From positions 17,728,875 through 17,792,874 of the forward strand of contig OZ234495.1 in assembly GCA_965153455.1 (NCBI GenBank): 64,000 nucleotides of DNA, written 5' to 3'. The notes under the pieces are model-generated. The model had not been told where the DNA came from, made no database searches, and saw only the letters and a list, made by a program, of their open reading frames with translations. The first letter of the stretch is position 1. Every line of letters begins with the position of its first letter. The stretch comes from Sphagnum compactum (Eukaryota > Bryophyta > Sphagnopsida > Sphagnales). Positions 48,958-60,422 of the stretch are shown piece by piece. Both the position numbers and the translations under genes were made by a program.

Positions 48958-49299
48958 GTTTGTGCCAGTGTTGGGCAATTCACCTGGTTTTCGACCCAAT
49001 TCTTAGCCCAGTTTTCATAGTGAGAATCGATTGACATAATTACATGTGAAAATCAAATTGAGAACCAACCTTTGATTTTCACATGAATGAGAACTGGTCA
49101 TGATAATAGGTTTTTGGGTTTTTTCTTTGAAGAATCGGACAAGTTCTTTTAGAGAACCTCCATCCGATTTTTAATTTGTTAGTTTAGGGTTCATAAATAG
49201 CAACCACCACCTAGGGAGGCGAAAGCATTGTTTAGGGTTAGGATTTTATATAAAACAAAATCCAAGCTTTGTTTCACTTCACGAATTTTTTCATTCTCT

Positions 49300-50010
49300 T
49301 GTAGTGTTTTTTTTGGTTGTTAGTCATGCTTTGTGTTTTTCATTGTTGGCTTGACATTCTTTTTGTTCTTGTTTGTGGGTTGAACATTTTTTTTTGGCAT
49401 TGGGTTGTTCTTCTCACGTTGTTGCATGCTCTTTTCATGTTGTTTTTGTTCTTATTGCATTGCTTTCGCTCTTGTCGCATTGTTGTCATTTTCCTTGTGT
49501 TGTTGCAATTATTCATGTTCTTTGCGCATTGTTGCATATTACGTTATTGATTTGCATGTTGCTCTTCTTGCGAATTGCTTTTCTTGTATGTTGTTCCCAA
49601 TTTAAGGTTGTTTACTTTATAAAGGTTAGACTCAATCCTTCACCTAAGGTTGTTACATTAGTGTAACAAATCTTATTAATATGAGGTTAAAAGTGGCATT
49701 CAATTGTTGCTTTGCTCTTCTTGTGCTATTACATCAGCTCTTTTTATGTTGCTATGTGAATTTGTTTCACGATGTTGTTTCGACTCTTTTGGCGTTGTTG
49801 CCTCAGCTCTTCTCATGTTACTATTTCATTCATCTCGTGCTGTTACCTTTACTCTTATTGCGCTATTGTTGCTTTTGTTCTACTTGCGTCGCTACTTCTA
49901 CTCTATTCACGTTGTTGTTGCTCCTACTCTTTTCGTATTGCAACCTTGTTCTTCTTGTGTTCCAAGTATCTACTGGCCCATCAAGATGTTGCTCTTTTCA
50001 CATTATTATG
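49300..50010. repeat. CTCTT/GTTGTTGC minisatellite inside hAT element
   Basis: About 700 bases of diverged 27-30 base units built from GTTGTTGC, GCTCTTCT and TTGCGTTGTT words. Plus-strand open frames of up to 153 codons here are cysteine/leucine-rich products of the repeat. Confidence 0.7.
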
Positions 50011-50758
50011 CTATTGTTCCTTTGTCGATATGGTACTTCCCCTCACCTCCTTGCCCTGTGCAGGTCAAAGGTCAAAGTTCAAACATGAAAGGTGTGTTTT
50101 TTCCCATTTTTTTCTCCATTTTTTTGGTTTTCGAATTTTTTCACTCATTTTGTGTTTTTTTTTAACGTGCTAATTTTTTAATTCAAATCTTTTGTTGTTT
50201 ATTTTTGCAAGATTTTTTTAACTTCATAATAAGCCCCATTTTTTTTTCCACTTTATAATCCCCATTTTTTTTCCACCTTATATCTACTTTTTGTAAATGT
50301 TTAAAAAATAGATTTTATTTTGTAGTTATTTGTAAATGGCAGTTTGTGGTTTTTTATTGTAAAAGTTAATTTCTAGTTTTTGATACATTATAGAATTGTT
50401 TGTGTTTGGTTTTTAATAAATCGTAGAATTTTTTAATTTTTTTCAATACTCATTAAGGCAATAAATTTTAATTTAAAATTAAACATGGAATATTTTTCTA
50501 AAAATGTAAATACATGTGATATATTTATGAATGAAGTAAGGATAGAAGATGAACCTTTGTTGGAACCTCAAGAAAATGAAAATATTCAAACATAAGGAAA
50601 TAGGAATTTAGGAATGAATGAAAAAAAAAAATGAAAGAAAATTTTAAAAAGTTGCATGTTCAAAGATCATTTTGGAGAGAAAATACAAAAATGCATTATG
50701 TTGGGCATTTTATTGTGTTAATGATAACAAATAAGTTAATGTAACATTTCCTAAAACT

Positions 50759-52817
50759 ATGGGTTGTATTCATTGTCTCAATAATCCAATACTGAATTTA
50801 AATCCAAAAACTCAAGCTAGGAAAGGATTAATCATATATAACACAATTAATGGTATAACTACATTGAAGAAACATGTCAATTTAAAACATTCCAATGTTT
50901 TGAATTTTTTTGCAAAAGAGGTGAATATATTGTCCATTGAGGGAAGAGGGAAAACAACCTTCCAAAAGGATACCAAATATATATTTTAATTTCACACCTA
51001 ATTTTTTTCTTGCAAGAGAACCTTTCAAAGAAAATAAATGTGTAGCAAAAACAAATTTTGGAAGACTTGGGTCTTTTGATTGTCAAAAACCATCTTCCTT
51101 TACGGTTTATGGAGAGTAATTGGTTGAAGAATTTTAGTATGCAATTGTGTCCAAGAATTGTTTTTTTTCTAAAAACTAATTTTCTCATGAATTATTGTCA
51201 AGATTAGTGGGAAAAACTAGACAATTATATGTTTTACCAACTTTAACAAAATGTCATTCCACAACAACAAGCTTTGATTTGTGGATGTCAAAAGTTTGAC
51301 ATGATGTTTTTGCATTAATGATCAATTTTTAGGTGTTGATTAGCAGCTGAAACATATTAACCTTGACCTTTTTGAGCTAATAGACATTAGTGGACAAACT
51401 TTAACAAAAAATTTGACAAAATTGTTGAATAGTTATGCATTGAGGAGAAAAATTATTGCTTATGTGAAGGATGAAGGATCCAATTTGAACACTATGACTA
51501 CAACCCTAAAATCAATTGTAAGTTGTGATATGTTGGGTTTGAAGGAAAACTTTTAGGGTTGTTGTTTTGGTCATGCATTTTTAAAAGTTTGCCATTATTG
51601 AATAATAGAGGAGAAAGTTTGTAAAGACTTATGATATGTGTTAATCAAAGTTGCCTAAGGAAATTTGCAAAAATGGATAACACGACTAAAAAAATCTGGA
51701 AAAGGTAGACAAGAATGGGAAAAGGCATGTGTGACTTCAAATCTTCCTCAAAGGAAATTGAACATTCTAGCGAAAATAAGGCAATTTTTACTTTTCTAGA
51801 CTTTTTTATGTTCACAGTTTTTTTTCAATTCTTACCTTACATAGTTTAACATTTTTTTCACCTTTAAAAAAAATTTCTTATTATGCACATTCTAACAATT
51901 TTTTTTGTTTTTGCAGATTTGTTAACAAAGTTATTCTTTCCAAGAAGCTTTGCAATTCAAATAAGTAATTATATTATGTTACAACATGCATAATTCTATG
52001 AGAATGAATGCAAGAATACCACCTCCTTTGACATGGCACATTTGTCACATTATTGTTGATTTTCTTGGCCTTGTTGTGCCTATTTGTATTTTGAACTAGT
52101 CTAAAGGTCATTGGTTATTAAGTGATGCATTGAATTTTGCCATATCCAACAATCTACAATTTAGGGATGAAATTTGATTATGCAACTTTTGCCAACTTAA
52201 TGGAAGAAGATGAAAATGTTGTTAATGAGTTATCATGTTTGGCCTCCAACATTAAAAAAAAAATGTTCATGTTTTAAATTTTTTTATTTCCTTCCCAAAA
52301 AAATATGTAGAAAAAAAGGTTCATAATATGTTTTTTTTTAATGTTGGATCTTAGGTTTAAAACTTTATGTCTTGTGTCTTCATTTATTGGTCATGAGCAA
52401 AGTAAGGTATTGTTGAAAAATCTAACAAAAAATCTTTATTTCCTATGTTTTTAAAATGTTATTATCATTTGCATCCATTGGTTGAATCAGAAAGGGGGTG
52501 TTGTTGAACAAAGGGTTGAAGAGCATAGGTGTTTGGATTTTTTGAAATGATAGCCAACATAAAAGAGCCAATAACAAAATTGGTCAACAAAGAGCCTTTG
52601 ATTTTTAAGCATTATCAAGTGGATGTTAAAGACATCAAATGCCCATTGCAATGGTGGGAAAAAACATGAGAGCACGTTTCCTACAATTGGTTTTTGTGCT
52701 AGACAAATTTTAGGAATAATTGGATCTCAAATTGAGACAGAAACAATATTTTCATTACCTGGAATCCTTACTAATTTAAAAGATGTCATTTATAATAAAA
52801 ACATTTGGACAAATTGA
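50759..52817 (+). pseudogene. hAT transposase (zf-BED, RNase-H, dimerisation) pseudogene
   Basis: The reading opens with a BED-type zinc finger: MGCIHC at the start and HVNLKH about 40 residues on (C-x2-C...H-x4-H), with RKGLIIYNTINGITTLKKH between. Farther on come SFDLWMSK (51270-51293), KDEGSNLNTMTTTLK (about 51463-51510) and, after stops and shifts, a C-terminal dimerisation piece FPTIGFCARQILGIIGSQIE...IFSLPGILTN (52677-52800). These match the order of a plant/fern hAT transposase. Several stops and frame changes make it inactive. It lies on the plus strand between the inverted repeats of the enclosing element. Confidence 0.85.
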
Positions 52818-53297
52818 TTTTTATCAAAAAAATTGGCCCAGTGATTCTAGAATAGATTGTAAATCCCTTTCTAGTTTGGTAGATTTAATTGAGACTGATC
52901 TCAGTTTAGAAAAAAAGTTGTGACAAAATTCTGTAGTTGTAAATTTTGAATAAACTTATTTTACAAGTTTTCATATATTTTCAGCAATTTTTAAGTTTTA
53001 ATTATAAAAATTAATAATAATAATAACGAATTATTAAATTACGTTCTAATTTCTGAAAAATGTGAAACCAGGGTCTGAAAACCGGATGTGAGAATCGACT
53101 TTAATTATATATGCAAGAAGCGCCCTATTTGAGAACTGGGTGAATGTGAAAAACTTAAAAATCTTGATAACCTGGTCGGTTCTCACCAGTAAAAAAAAGT
53201 ATATTAAAAAATCGATGAGATTCTCATAACATAATGTAAGAACTGGAACCGACCGGTTCTCACAAAAAAGTGAGAACCGCCCAACACTGGTTTGCAC

Positions 53298-55609
53298 ATG
53301 AGATGCTAGAGTGTGTGCTACTAGACTAGGTAAACGGCCAAGACTATTGACATAACGAAGTCCTACATGTATAATGACCTCAAACTTAACCCCAGAAATC
53401 CAAGCACACAACATAAAATGAATAACGAAAACTTTAGCACCAAAACCCAATTCATGTTTCACCCCCATGGGCTTTGGAATCTGGTAGCACCGAAGATGAA
53501 ACTTTAAAGACAATTCTGAAGAACACACCAATGTTGGGTGTGTGTTAGAAATATGAATAGATAGATCCCCATGATTATGAGAAAGTTTTTAGGATTCATA
53601 ATTGCGGGTCTCAAAAATCAAAGACGTGGTTTTGGTATAAATGGTTAACGATAGTTTTCAAAGTTTTTGAAGAAAGAAAATAAAAATAACGGCCATTTGG
53701 TGACCAATAACAGGCAAAAAAAAGTCCCAGGACCCAAATTTGCCATAATTCAAGGAAAACAAAACTGAAATCACCATATTTAAATAATAAGTTACCTCCT
53801 ACCACCTAACCATAGCAAGAATCTAAATTATTTTTTCGGAATGTCCTCTCTGAAATTAAGCTAAGTCCTCTTGTGGATGATCGCAAATCCACCTACATCA
53901 CAAAATTGGAAAAAAAAAAAAAAAAACAAAAAAACAAAAAAAACCTGTGCACATATATTTGTCAATTAATTAATTAATTTTGAGGATTCCATTTTGACAT
54001 CCTGATATATTCTCAAATATCCCATCAGATTCCTTATTTTCTTTGAGAATTTTATCTTCTAAAATCTTTTTTTTCAAATTTTCTGAAAGTAATGTAATAA
54101 ATAAGTAAATAAGTAAATAATAATATAATTAGTGTCGAACTGGCCCAGGTCCTACATACGGTATGGCACATGATAGTTGCATGAATTTCAGCTGAGGGCA
54201 TGGATGTCTAGTACTGTAAGTAGCAATACTGTGGCAACTTCGACACTAATTTTACATTATTTTCAAAAATGTTGAAATTTTTCACAATTTTTTTTTCAAA
54301 AAAACCAAAAAAAATAATTGTAAAGGAAAATAGAGAATATTTTAGAACATCCCATTTTGTTTTTCCCTCACATGGAAATCTTCCAAACTAAAACAAGTAT
54401 TCCACACTGAAATGTTGAACTTGCAAGGTGGCAGTAATCCCTTTGGTTCCATGATGCATTTTTCCATGGGAGTGAGTTTTGCACAAAATCCAGGATGCTG
54501 CAAAGAGAGAGAGACAGAGAGAAAGGAGAGAGTCCTTCAAGTGCATACTGAGTTTAGTATCTTGCCTACCCAAGAATATTTTCCACATGCTTTTGACTTC
54601 TTTTTTTGGGTTGTTCTTTTCCCCATTTTGTTGACGCGGAATCTGACGCGAAATGTATGATGGGGTACCATACCCTTCCATCCATTCCCAGAAAGTTTCA
54701 AACTCGGTTTGAGGTTCTTCTGGTGTCTTTTCTTCTTTTTTTTGGGTGGGGTTTTGTTTACCAAAATCTGACTGACTTGGAAAAGGGGGGAAAAAGAAAA
54801 GAGCGATGAAGACGCAAACGAGTGATTCTCGGGTACCCACTGCAAGTTCGCTGCAAATGCAGAGAATGAGCGATGCTGGATAGGACTGGGCAATGCCGGA
54901 TAGGACTGGGGGAAGTCGTTCGTCTTCTGACTGTTTAATTGTTTTTCTCAGAAATCTTGAGTTGCTCTCGAACCCCATAGTTCCCGTTCTTTGTTGGGTG
55001 GCTGCTCAATTTGTCAACATTTTGGCTGCGTTGTTGAGTTGGTCAAGATTGTCTTTTTTTTCATTTTTTTTTGGGTTTGTGTTTGTGTTTTTGTTTTGTT
55101 TTGTATGCTTTTTTTGGGGTTTTTTTTTTTTCCCTCCAAATAAGAAGCCTGTGGTGTTCATCAACTTCTTCACTGTGGCACTGTGAGAAATTGCCATGGA
55201 CATTGCACAAGAAGAAGCTTAAGAGAAAAAAGCTTGGAGAAGCTGAAGAGTCTTCCAAATTTGCTAGGGACTTTGGTGTTGGGGTTTGGAGCGTTTTCTT
55301 GAGAGAGAGACAGACGGAGAGACAGAAAGAAACAGAGAGAGAGGTTTGGTAGATTTTCAGGCTTGCTTTTTTGCACAATTGGGTTGCAGGTTGTTTTTGA
55401 GTTTGTGCAAGTTGCCAGGAATTTTTTTTGCTTTGGATCAGGTCTCCAAAGAAGAAGAAGAAGAAGAAGTTTGTTCCCAGTTTCTTTGACTTGGAGTGAA
55501 GCTTCAGAAGCTGGAGTTCTGGAAGCAGTAGTCGGGTAATCTTGTGCATCTCTGCTGAGTTTCCAGCTAGTCTACTTGTGCAACAACAACAACAACAAGA
55601 GGCAGCAAG
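53298..55609. other. Upstream region of TAXIMIN-type gene
   Basis: The first part is AT-rich with a poly-A tract at about 53908-53928. From about 54400 the DNA becomes richer in GAGA and CT-type stretches, with AAGAAG repeats (55453-55470) and CAACAACAAC just before the start codon, typical of a plant 5' leader. A 196-codon minus frame at 54388-54978 has no recognisable product. Confidence 0.4.
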
Positions 55610-55713
55610 ATGTGTGATGACGACTGCAGACCCCTGGGGTTCCTGCTGGGATTACCCTTCATGCTGGTTTCCTTTATTCTGACACTCGTAGGCATTTTGC
55701 TCTGGATCATCAC
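55610..55713 (+). CDS. TAXIMIN-type signalling peptide, first coding exon
   Basis: The ATG at 55610 opens a 104-base exon ending at a consensus donor (AC|GTAAGC, GT at 55714). It encodes [17 protein letters not shown] followed by a hydrophobic helix ending LLWIIT. This is the invariant N-terminal half of the plant TAXIMIN family ([15 protein letters not shown], then a membrane-type helix). These are small cysteine-rich proteins tied to organ boundary growth and metabolism. The family's second half, a CPCC-rich segment ending in ..IPC, is not found between 55714 and 64000 on the plus strand. The next exon therefore lies beyond the window, or the copy is truncated. The leader upstream (CAACAACAACAA, AAGAAG) fits a transcribed gene. 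This exon is only 34 codons and would be missed by length filters. Confidence 0.85.
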
Positions 55714-55719
55714 GTAAGC

Positions 55720-55722
<3 letters not shown>

Positions 55723-55775
<53 letters not shown>
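55723..55775. repeat. (CT)n microsatellite
   Basis: A run of about 26 CT units starts nine bases after the splice donor of the TAXIMIN-type exon. Confidence 0.95.
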
Positions 55776-55778
<3 letters not shown>

Positions 55779-56242
55779 ACTCCTATCTTCACACAGAATT
55801 TGAGACTTTGGATGGATCACTCCACACAATTTCTGAAAAACCTCTCCTCTCTGAATTTTTTTTCAGATATTTCAGTTGCAAAGATCAGTGAGGGGTGATG
55901 ATCAACACATGGAATTTTTCATTAATGGACTTCTTATATATAATTTGCTCATGCGTTTGTATGAGAAACTGTGAGCCAGGGGTTGGGAACCTATAGTGCT
56001 GCCTGGATGCATGCTAGTTCAGAACCTCTGCATTATTATACTGATGCTAGTTGGAAATTGGGGGCGGGGGATTGATGGATTGCAGGGCACCTTTGGCATG
56101 CTGCTGTCCATGTCTGTTATGCTTTACAATACTTGCGGAATTGGCAATCAGCCTCATCAAAGCACCCTTCACTGTGATCAGATGGTTCACTAGGCAAATT
56201 CCTTGCTAAAACAAAAATTTCTACTACTACTTGCTCCCATAA
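55776..56242. other. Presumed intron sequence
   Basis: No coding exon recognised. A 65-codon frame at 55996-56193 lacks family features. Confidence 0.35.
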
Positions 56243-56403
56243 ACACTGGAGGAGTCCGTTGCATCAATCAATCAATCCAGCAATTTCTTCTTTGAATTCT
56301 CAAGCAAACACTGGAGTCCTTTGCATCAATCAGAATCAAGCAATTTCATCTTTGAATTCTCAAGCGAACACTGAGTCCTTTGTATCGATCAATCGAGTAA
56401 TTT
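56243..56403. repeat. Tandem repeat, about 60-66 bp, 2.5 copies
   Basis: Units of CACTGGAGTCCTTTGCATCAATCA...GCAATTTCTTCTTTGAATTC type begin near 56243, 56309 and 56369. Confidence 0.8.
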
Positions 56404-56820
56404 ACTTATACCACTGTTTCTTCATCTTCCTCTTCCTGAGTGTTAGAAGCAATTTGTTCAAAGGGAAGAAAGAGTGTTGAAAATGTTGATCTTTTGGTCG
56501 ACTGGTTCTTTTGCAAAAACCATGAAGGTAGAAAGTACCAATTAGGTTTTTCTCCAGTATTTTATTTTCTTGGGTTTTTGCTACTGGTGTGATCCATATG
56601 GAGATTGGATCTTCTTAGATGCTTTACTTACTGTCAGGAGGCAATAAACAAGAATTGATGAGCTCTTGAAGTCATGATCATTGATGATTCTTGCAAGCAA
56701 ATGAGTGCGGGTTCTCCTACCTACCAACTCTTTTTGGGTCCTCCATTCAAAGCTTCTACGCAGTAGTGTCCACCCACAAATGCTAAGCTTTTTTTCCACC
56801 CTCTGAAACTTAAGTGCAGT
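56404..56820. other. Presumed intron sequence
   Basis: Nothing recognised apart from a minus-strand frame produced partly by the following repeat. Confidence 0.35.
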
Positions 56821-57017
56821 TTCATTGCTCTTCCTAAGCTTCTGTTTTATTCCCCACTCTTTGAAAATTGTCTGCAGTTTTTTCATTGCTCTTCCTAAGC
56901 TTCTGTTTTATTCCCCACTCTTTGAAAATTGTCTGCAGTTTTTTCATTGCTCTTCCTAAGCTTCTGTTTTATTCCCCACTCTTTGAAAATTGTCTGCAGT
57001 TTTTTCATTGCTCTTCC
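56821..57017. repeat. Tandem repeat, 61 bp x 3.2
   Basis: Units begin TTCATTGCTCTTCCTAAGCT at 56821, 56882 and 56943, with a partial copy at 57004. They are almost identical, so the expansion is recent. It lies within the presumed TAXIMIN intron. Confidence 0.95.
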
Positions 57018-60000
57018 CCCACTTTATATCATTCTTCAGATTGTATGTAGCTTTTGATTACCTCTCAACCAGTGTTGTCTGGTTCTTGATTTTGAAAGGA
57101 ACCTTCAATCCTGGTTATATCTATTTCTTTGTTTTTTGATGGAACTTTTGATTTGGTTTTGACATCAATTCTTTGAATTTTTAAGACCTTTGGATTTGAT
57201 CATTTCACCAAAAAAACTTAGAGTCGGACCCGGCGAAGACCATGCTCAGGTCTATTCTCCACTACACACAATTAAACAATTACTATTTTTTGGTGTAATA
57301 CTTGTTAGTTTGTTCACACTACTGCACACAATTCAAAATAAAAATTTATTAATATTAATTAAGTGCAACCAATCAAATGCAATAACTTGCTTAAAATGAA
57401 AGGCCAAACTTATAAGCTTTGTTCTTCTAATAAAGTTATACCTATCCACCTAGAGGTCATTATTTAAAATAAAAAAAATAGCATCCATGGATTAGGTTCT
57501 AATCCAATTTTTAAAAGACACCAATTGCTGAATTCATTTTCAATAACATTCAAAACCTCTAATTCAAAGACCTTTAAACTTGATGTATAACCTAGACATG
57601 AACATGCCTAAATTCTAGAACTCCACAAACATTGCTCTCAACCTACATTCCAAAAGATTTTGCCATATGAATTTTGATGCTACCCTTAGGTTAATGTTGC
57701 AAACAAAATTAGGTGTTTTATCTTTTTGAAATATTAACAAGAGAATAAGAAAATACAATCATTTGTGCAAATTCCATCTTGGGTGCCCAACAATTGTGAC
57801 AAATATTCAATTAGGGTTGTGGAGAAAACTCTAAAGGTTCAAAGAAATGATCAATTTCCAACTTTCTCCCTATCATTTTTCTACCCTTCATGAGGATAAT
57901 ACATCGCACACTCATTTTGACAAGCTTGGTTTGATTGGGGTTTACTTTCCACAATTCTCAAAGTAAGGGATACATGTAGGTTGAAATAATGTAACAAATC
58001 ATTAACCATGTTCAATGGACAAAAGTATTTATAAGTGTTACTTGTATTTATAAGTTTTATTAGTGTTTACTTGCGTCATCAACAAGTCATTTCAATTTCT
58101 CTCATCCTCAAAGATTGTGCCCTTGGGATACCTTCCAAGGTTTTCCTTGGCATTAAAGACAAGCTCCAAATGGTCATCTTGTTGACTTAATGTCTTGTGA
58201 TATGTTTAATAAGTTTTTTTCCCCATCCTTCTTCCCAATACAAAATGAAGTCAATAGCTTAATGACGAAGATCAATGTTGCACAATGCAAGTGGTGGTTG
58301 ATTCAATTCATTATATGTAATATGTCACACAAGATGTTATCCTTAGTTATTACCCTTTATTACTTATACTAGGGCTGATTGTTAAGTCAATGTTTTCAAC
58401 TTGTCAAAGTTAAGAATAGTATTCTCAAGCCAATTATATTATTTGGGAACCAAGTCCTCAAATGATGATTCAATGTGTGATAGTGCAATCCATTTAAGCA
58501 TATCTATCCAAGCCTAGTCAAACATGCACATGTAGTAGAATACAAGGAGATGGGAACCTTCTTCTAGGGGACAAGTCCAAATGAAACTTGAATTGAATAT
58601 TATTCGTAATTAATGAAAAAACTAACCCTAGGTTTAGGTAATAGGTTTTAATTTTAAAATATATTTGTCAATCAATTTACAAGGATAAGAACCTTGGATT
58701 TTTATTGAACATTATTGAAATTGAACAATGTAGAGATTTTGAATTGGGATTGCCAATTTAAACTTGCAAAAAAATTCAATGTCTTTAAAATTAATATCTA
58801 ACATTGTTACATTTCTTTCTCCTCCTCAATTTTAGATTACAACTATTTGCACTAGATTGGAACAATTTGAACCTTCAACTTGTCATATTATAATTTAATG
58901 TTGTGATTTATTTTACACAAATTTATTTTAATTATCTACATAAGGTTTTATTCGAATATGTTTAAGAAAAAAAAGGAACTACCCAAATTGAATTGAATTG
59001 AATTTTAAAATTCAATATGAATTTAACAAATCATGTGATACTACTTAACAAAGGTAAATTGATATGCAAGGATTAATGATATGGTTTCTCTAGTGCCCAC
59101 CTCTTAGATAAGGAATGGAGGTAAACATTCACTAATGTGATCAATGATCCAATTTCAAGTTCACTTTCATTTTAGGCCCACCTAAGTTTAGTGCAAACTT
59201 TTCCTCCTTTAATAGCACACGCCTTCATCTATCTAGTCAAACAACTTTTAAAAAAGAGTTTTGATCATTTTCAAAACAACATTTAAGAGAGTTTGCATGA
59301 ATCCCTTTTTAACATCATCTTTAACATGTTTTTTGATTCACATCAAGCTTAAGGGTTGAGCATTGTAAGTGCTAATGAATAAGTAAAAGAAGGCAAATAT
59401 AAAAAGAATGAAAACAAAAGAAATTATGGTCATTGCTAGTCAAATATTACAGTCAAATAATAAAATAAAAGTTGGCAATGGCGTTGGTGAAATTCAAAGT
59501 TATGAGATTTTTGTGGGCTTTGTGGTTGGAATTGAAAAAAACATGTTGTTGGTGTTCAAAAAACAACAATGGGTTTTTTAATAAATTCATGTTAAAGGTG
59601 AAAAACAATTTACTATTATTATAGTAGTAGGGTAAGAAGTAGTTACCTTAAGTAAGGTTAACTTGCTTACCTATTCCCTTATTCATTAGGAGAAACCTAA
59701 TTACATTAGTAATATAGGAAAGAGGTTAAGAGAAATTAATGGATCTACATTACAATTGCTACCATTATTCACAATAGTGAGTGGATTTACTTAAAGGCGA
59801 TGGGGTGATTGGGATAAGGCAATGGTGTTTGGGTATGGAGAAGATGGATGTATGTGTGATGGTGTGACAAAAATAACAGTGCAACAATAGTAGAAGAATG
59901 ATGACAATTGAAGTTTTAGTGTTGGGCCACTAACGTATTGTTGTATTGTTTACTTTTGAACTAAATTATGAATGTGATTTTTGGGTGAATGAATATGAAT

Positions 60001-60422
60001 GTATCACTATTACAGTGGGGATTGTAAGTTGTTGGTCCTAAATTTCTTATTTTTATTCACCACTACAATATATTGTTATTTTTTTTGTTTCATTAAGTTT
60101 TATTATCAATAAATTTTTCTAGTTGTTAAAGTAATCACAAATATTGCAATTACACTATTGTTGTTTAGGTTTTGATATGTAATTGTAATCTTTTGTCAAA
60201 TCCTTTAGTTTAGTTGTCTTATTTTATGCTACCACTAAACCATACTATTGTAGTCACAATCTAAATCTACAATAGTAAAATAATTTTCACTTTTATTTTA
60301 TAAGTTTTTTTGTAAGATGTAATTTTTTTTAAAAAAGCTATTGTTATAACTTCTATTCTACTAGGCCTTTTGGAAAGAACCTTTTTCAACATGCAACTTG
60401 ATGAAGCTACAAATAAATAATG
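57018..60422. other. AT-rich DNA, presumed intron or intergenic
   Basis: About 3.4 kb without a recognised gene, RNA gene or transposon end. Small open frames only. Confidence 0.4.

Larger units (their letters stand above)
48966..53289 (+). mobile_element. Full-length decayed hAT transposon
   Basis: A 4.3 kb element with terminal inverted repeats CAGTGTTGGGC at both ends (48966-48976; complement at 53279-53289). The flanking octamers GTTTGTGC (48958-48965) and GTTTGCAC (53290-53297) agree at six of eight. Right-end subterminal sequence repeats GTGAGAACCG and GAACCGACCGGTTC words; the left end has GAGAATCG and GAGAACC words. Inside are a minisatellite (49300-50010) and a plus-strand transposase relic (50759-52817). 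The order of ends, target duplication and hAT coding parts fits a single once-autonomous hAT. Confidence 0.85.

Noticed and set aside
49297-49306. CTTGTAGTG resembling a CACTA right end
   Set aside because: No partner end or subterminal repeats nearby. It lies inside the hAT element and is short enough to be chance.
49681-50173. Overlapping plus-strand frames of 133-153 codons
   Set aside because: Products of the GTTGTTGC/CTCTT array within the hAT element, open in all three frames.
53046-53531. 161-codon minus-strand frame
   Set aside because: It crosses the right end and target duplication of the hAT element and encodes nothing recognisable.
54388-54978. 196-codon minus-strand frame
   Set aside because: It lies antisense to the promoter/leader of the TAXIMIN-type gene, has no motif, and its length can arise by chance in this less AT-rich patch.
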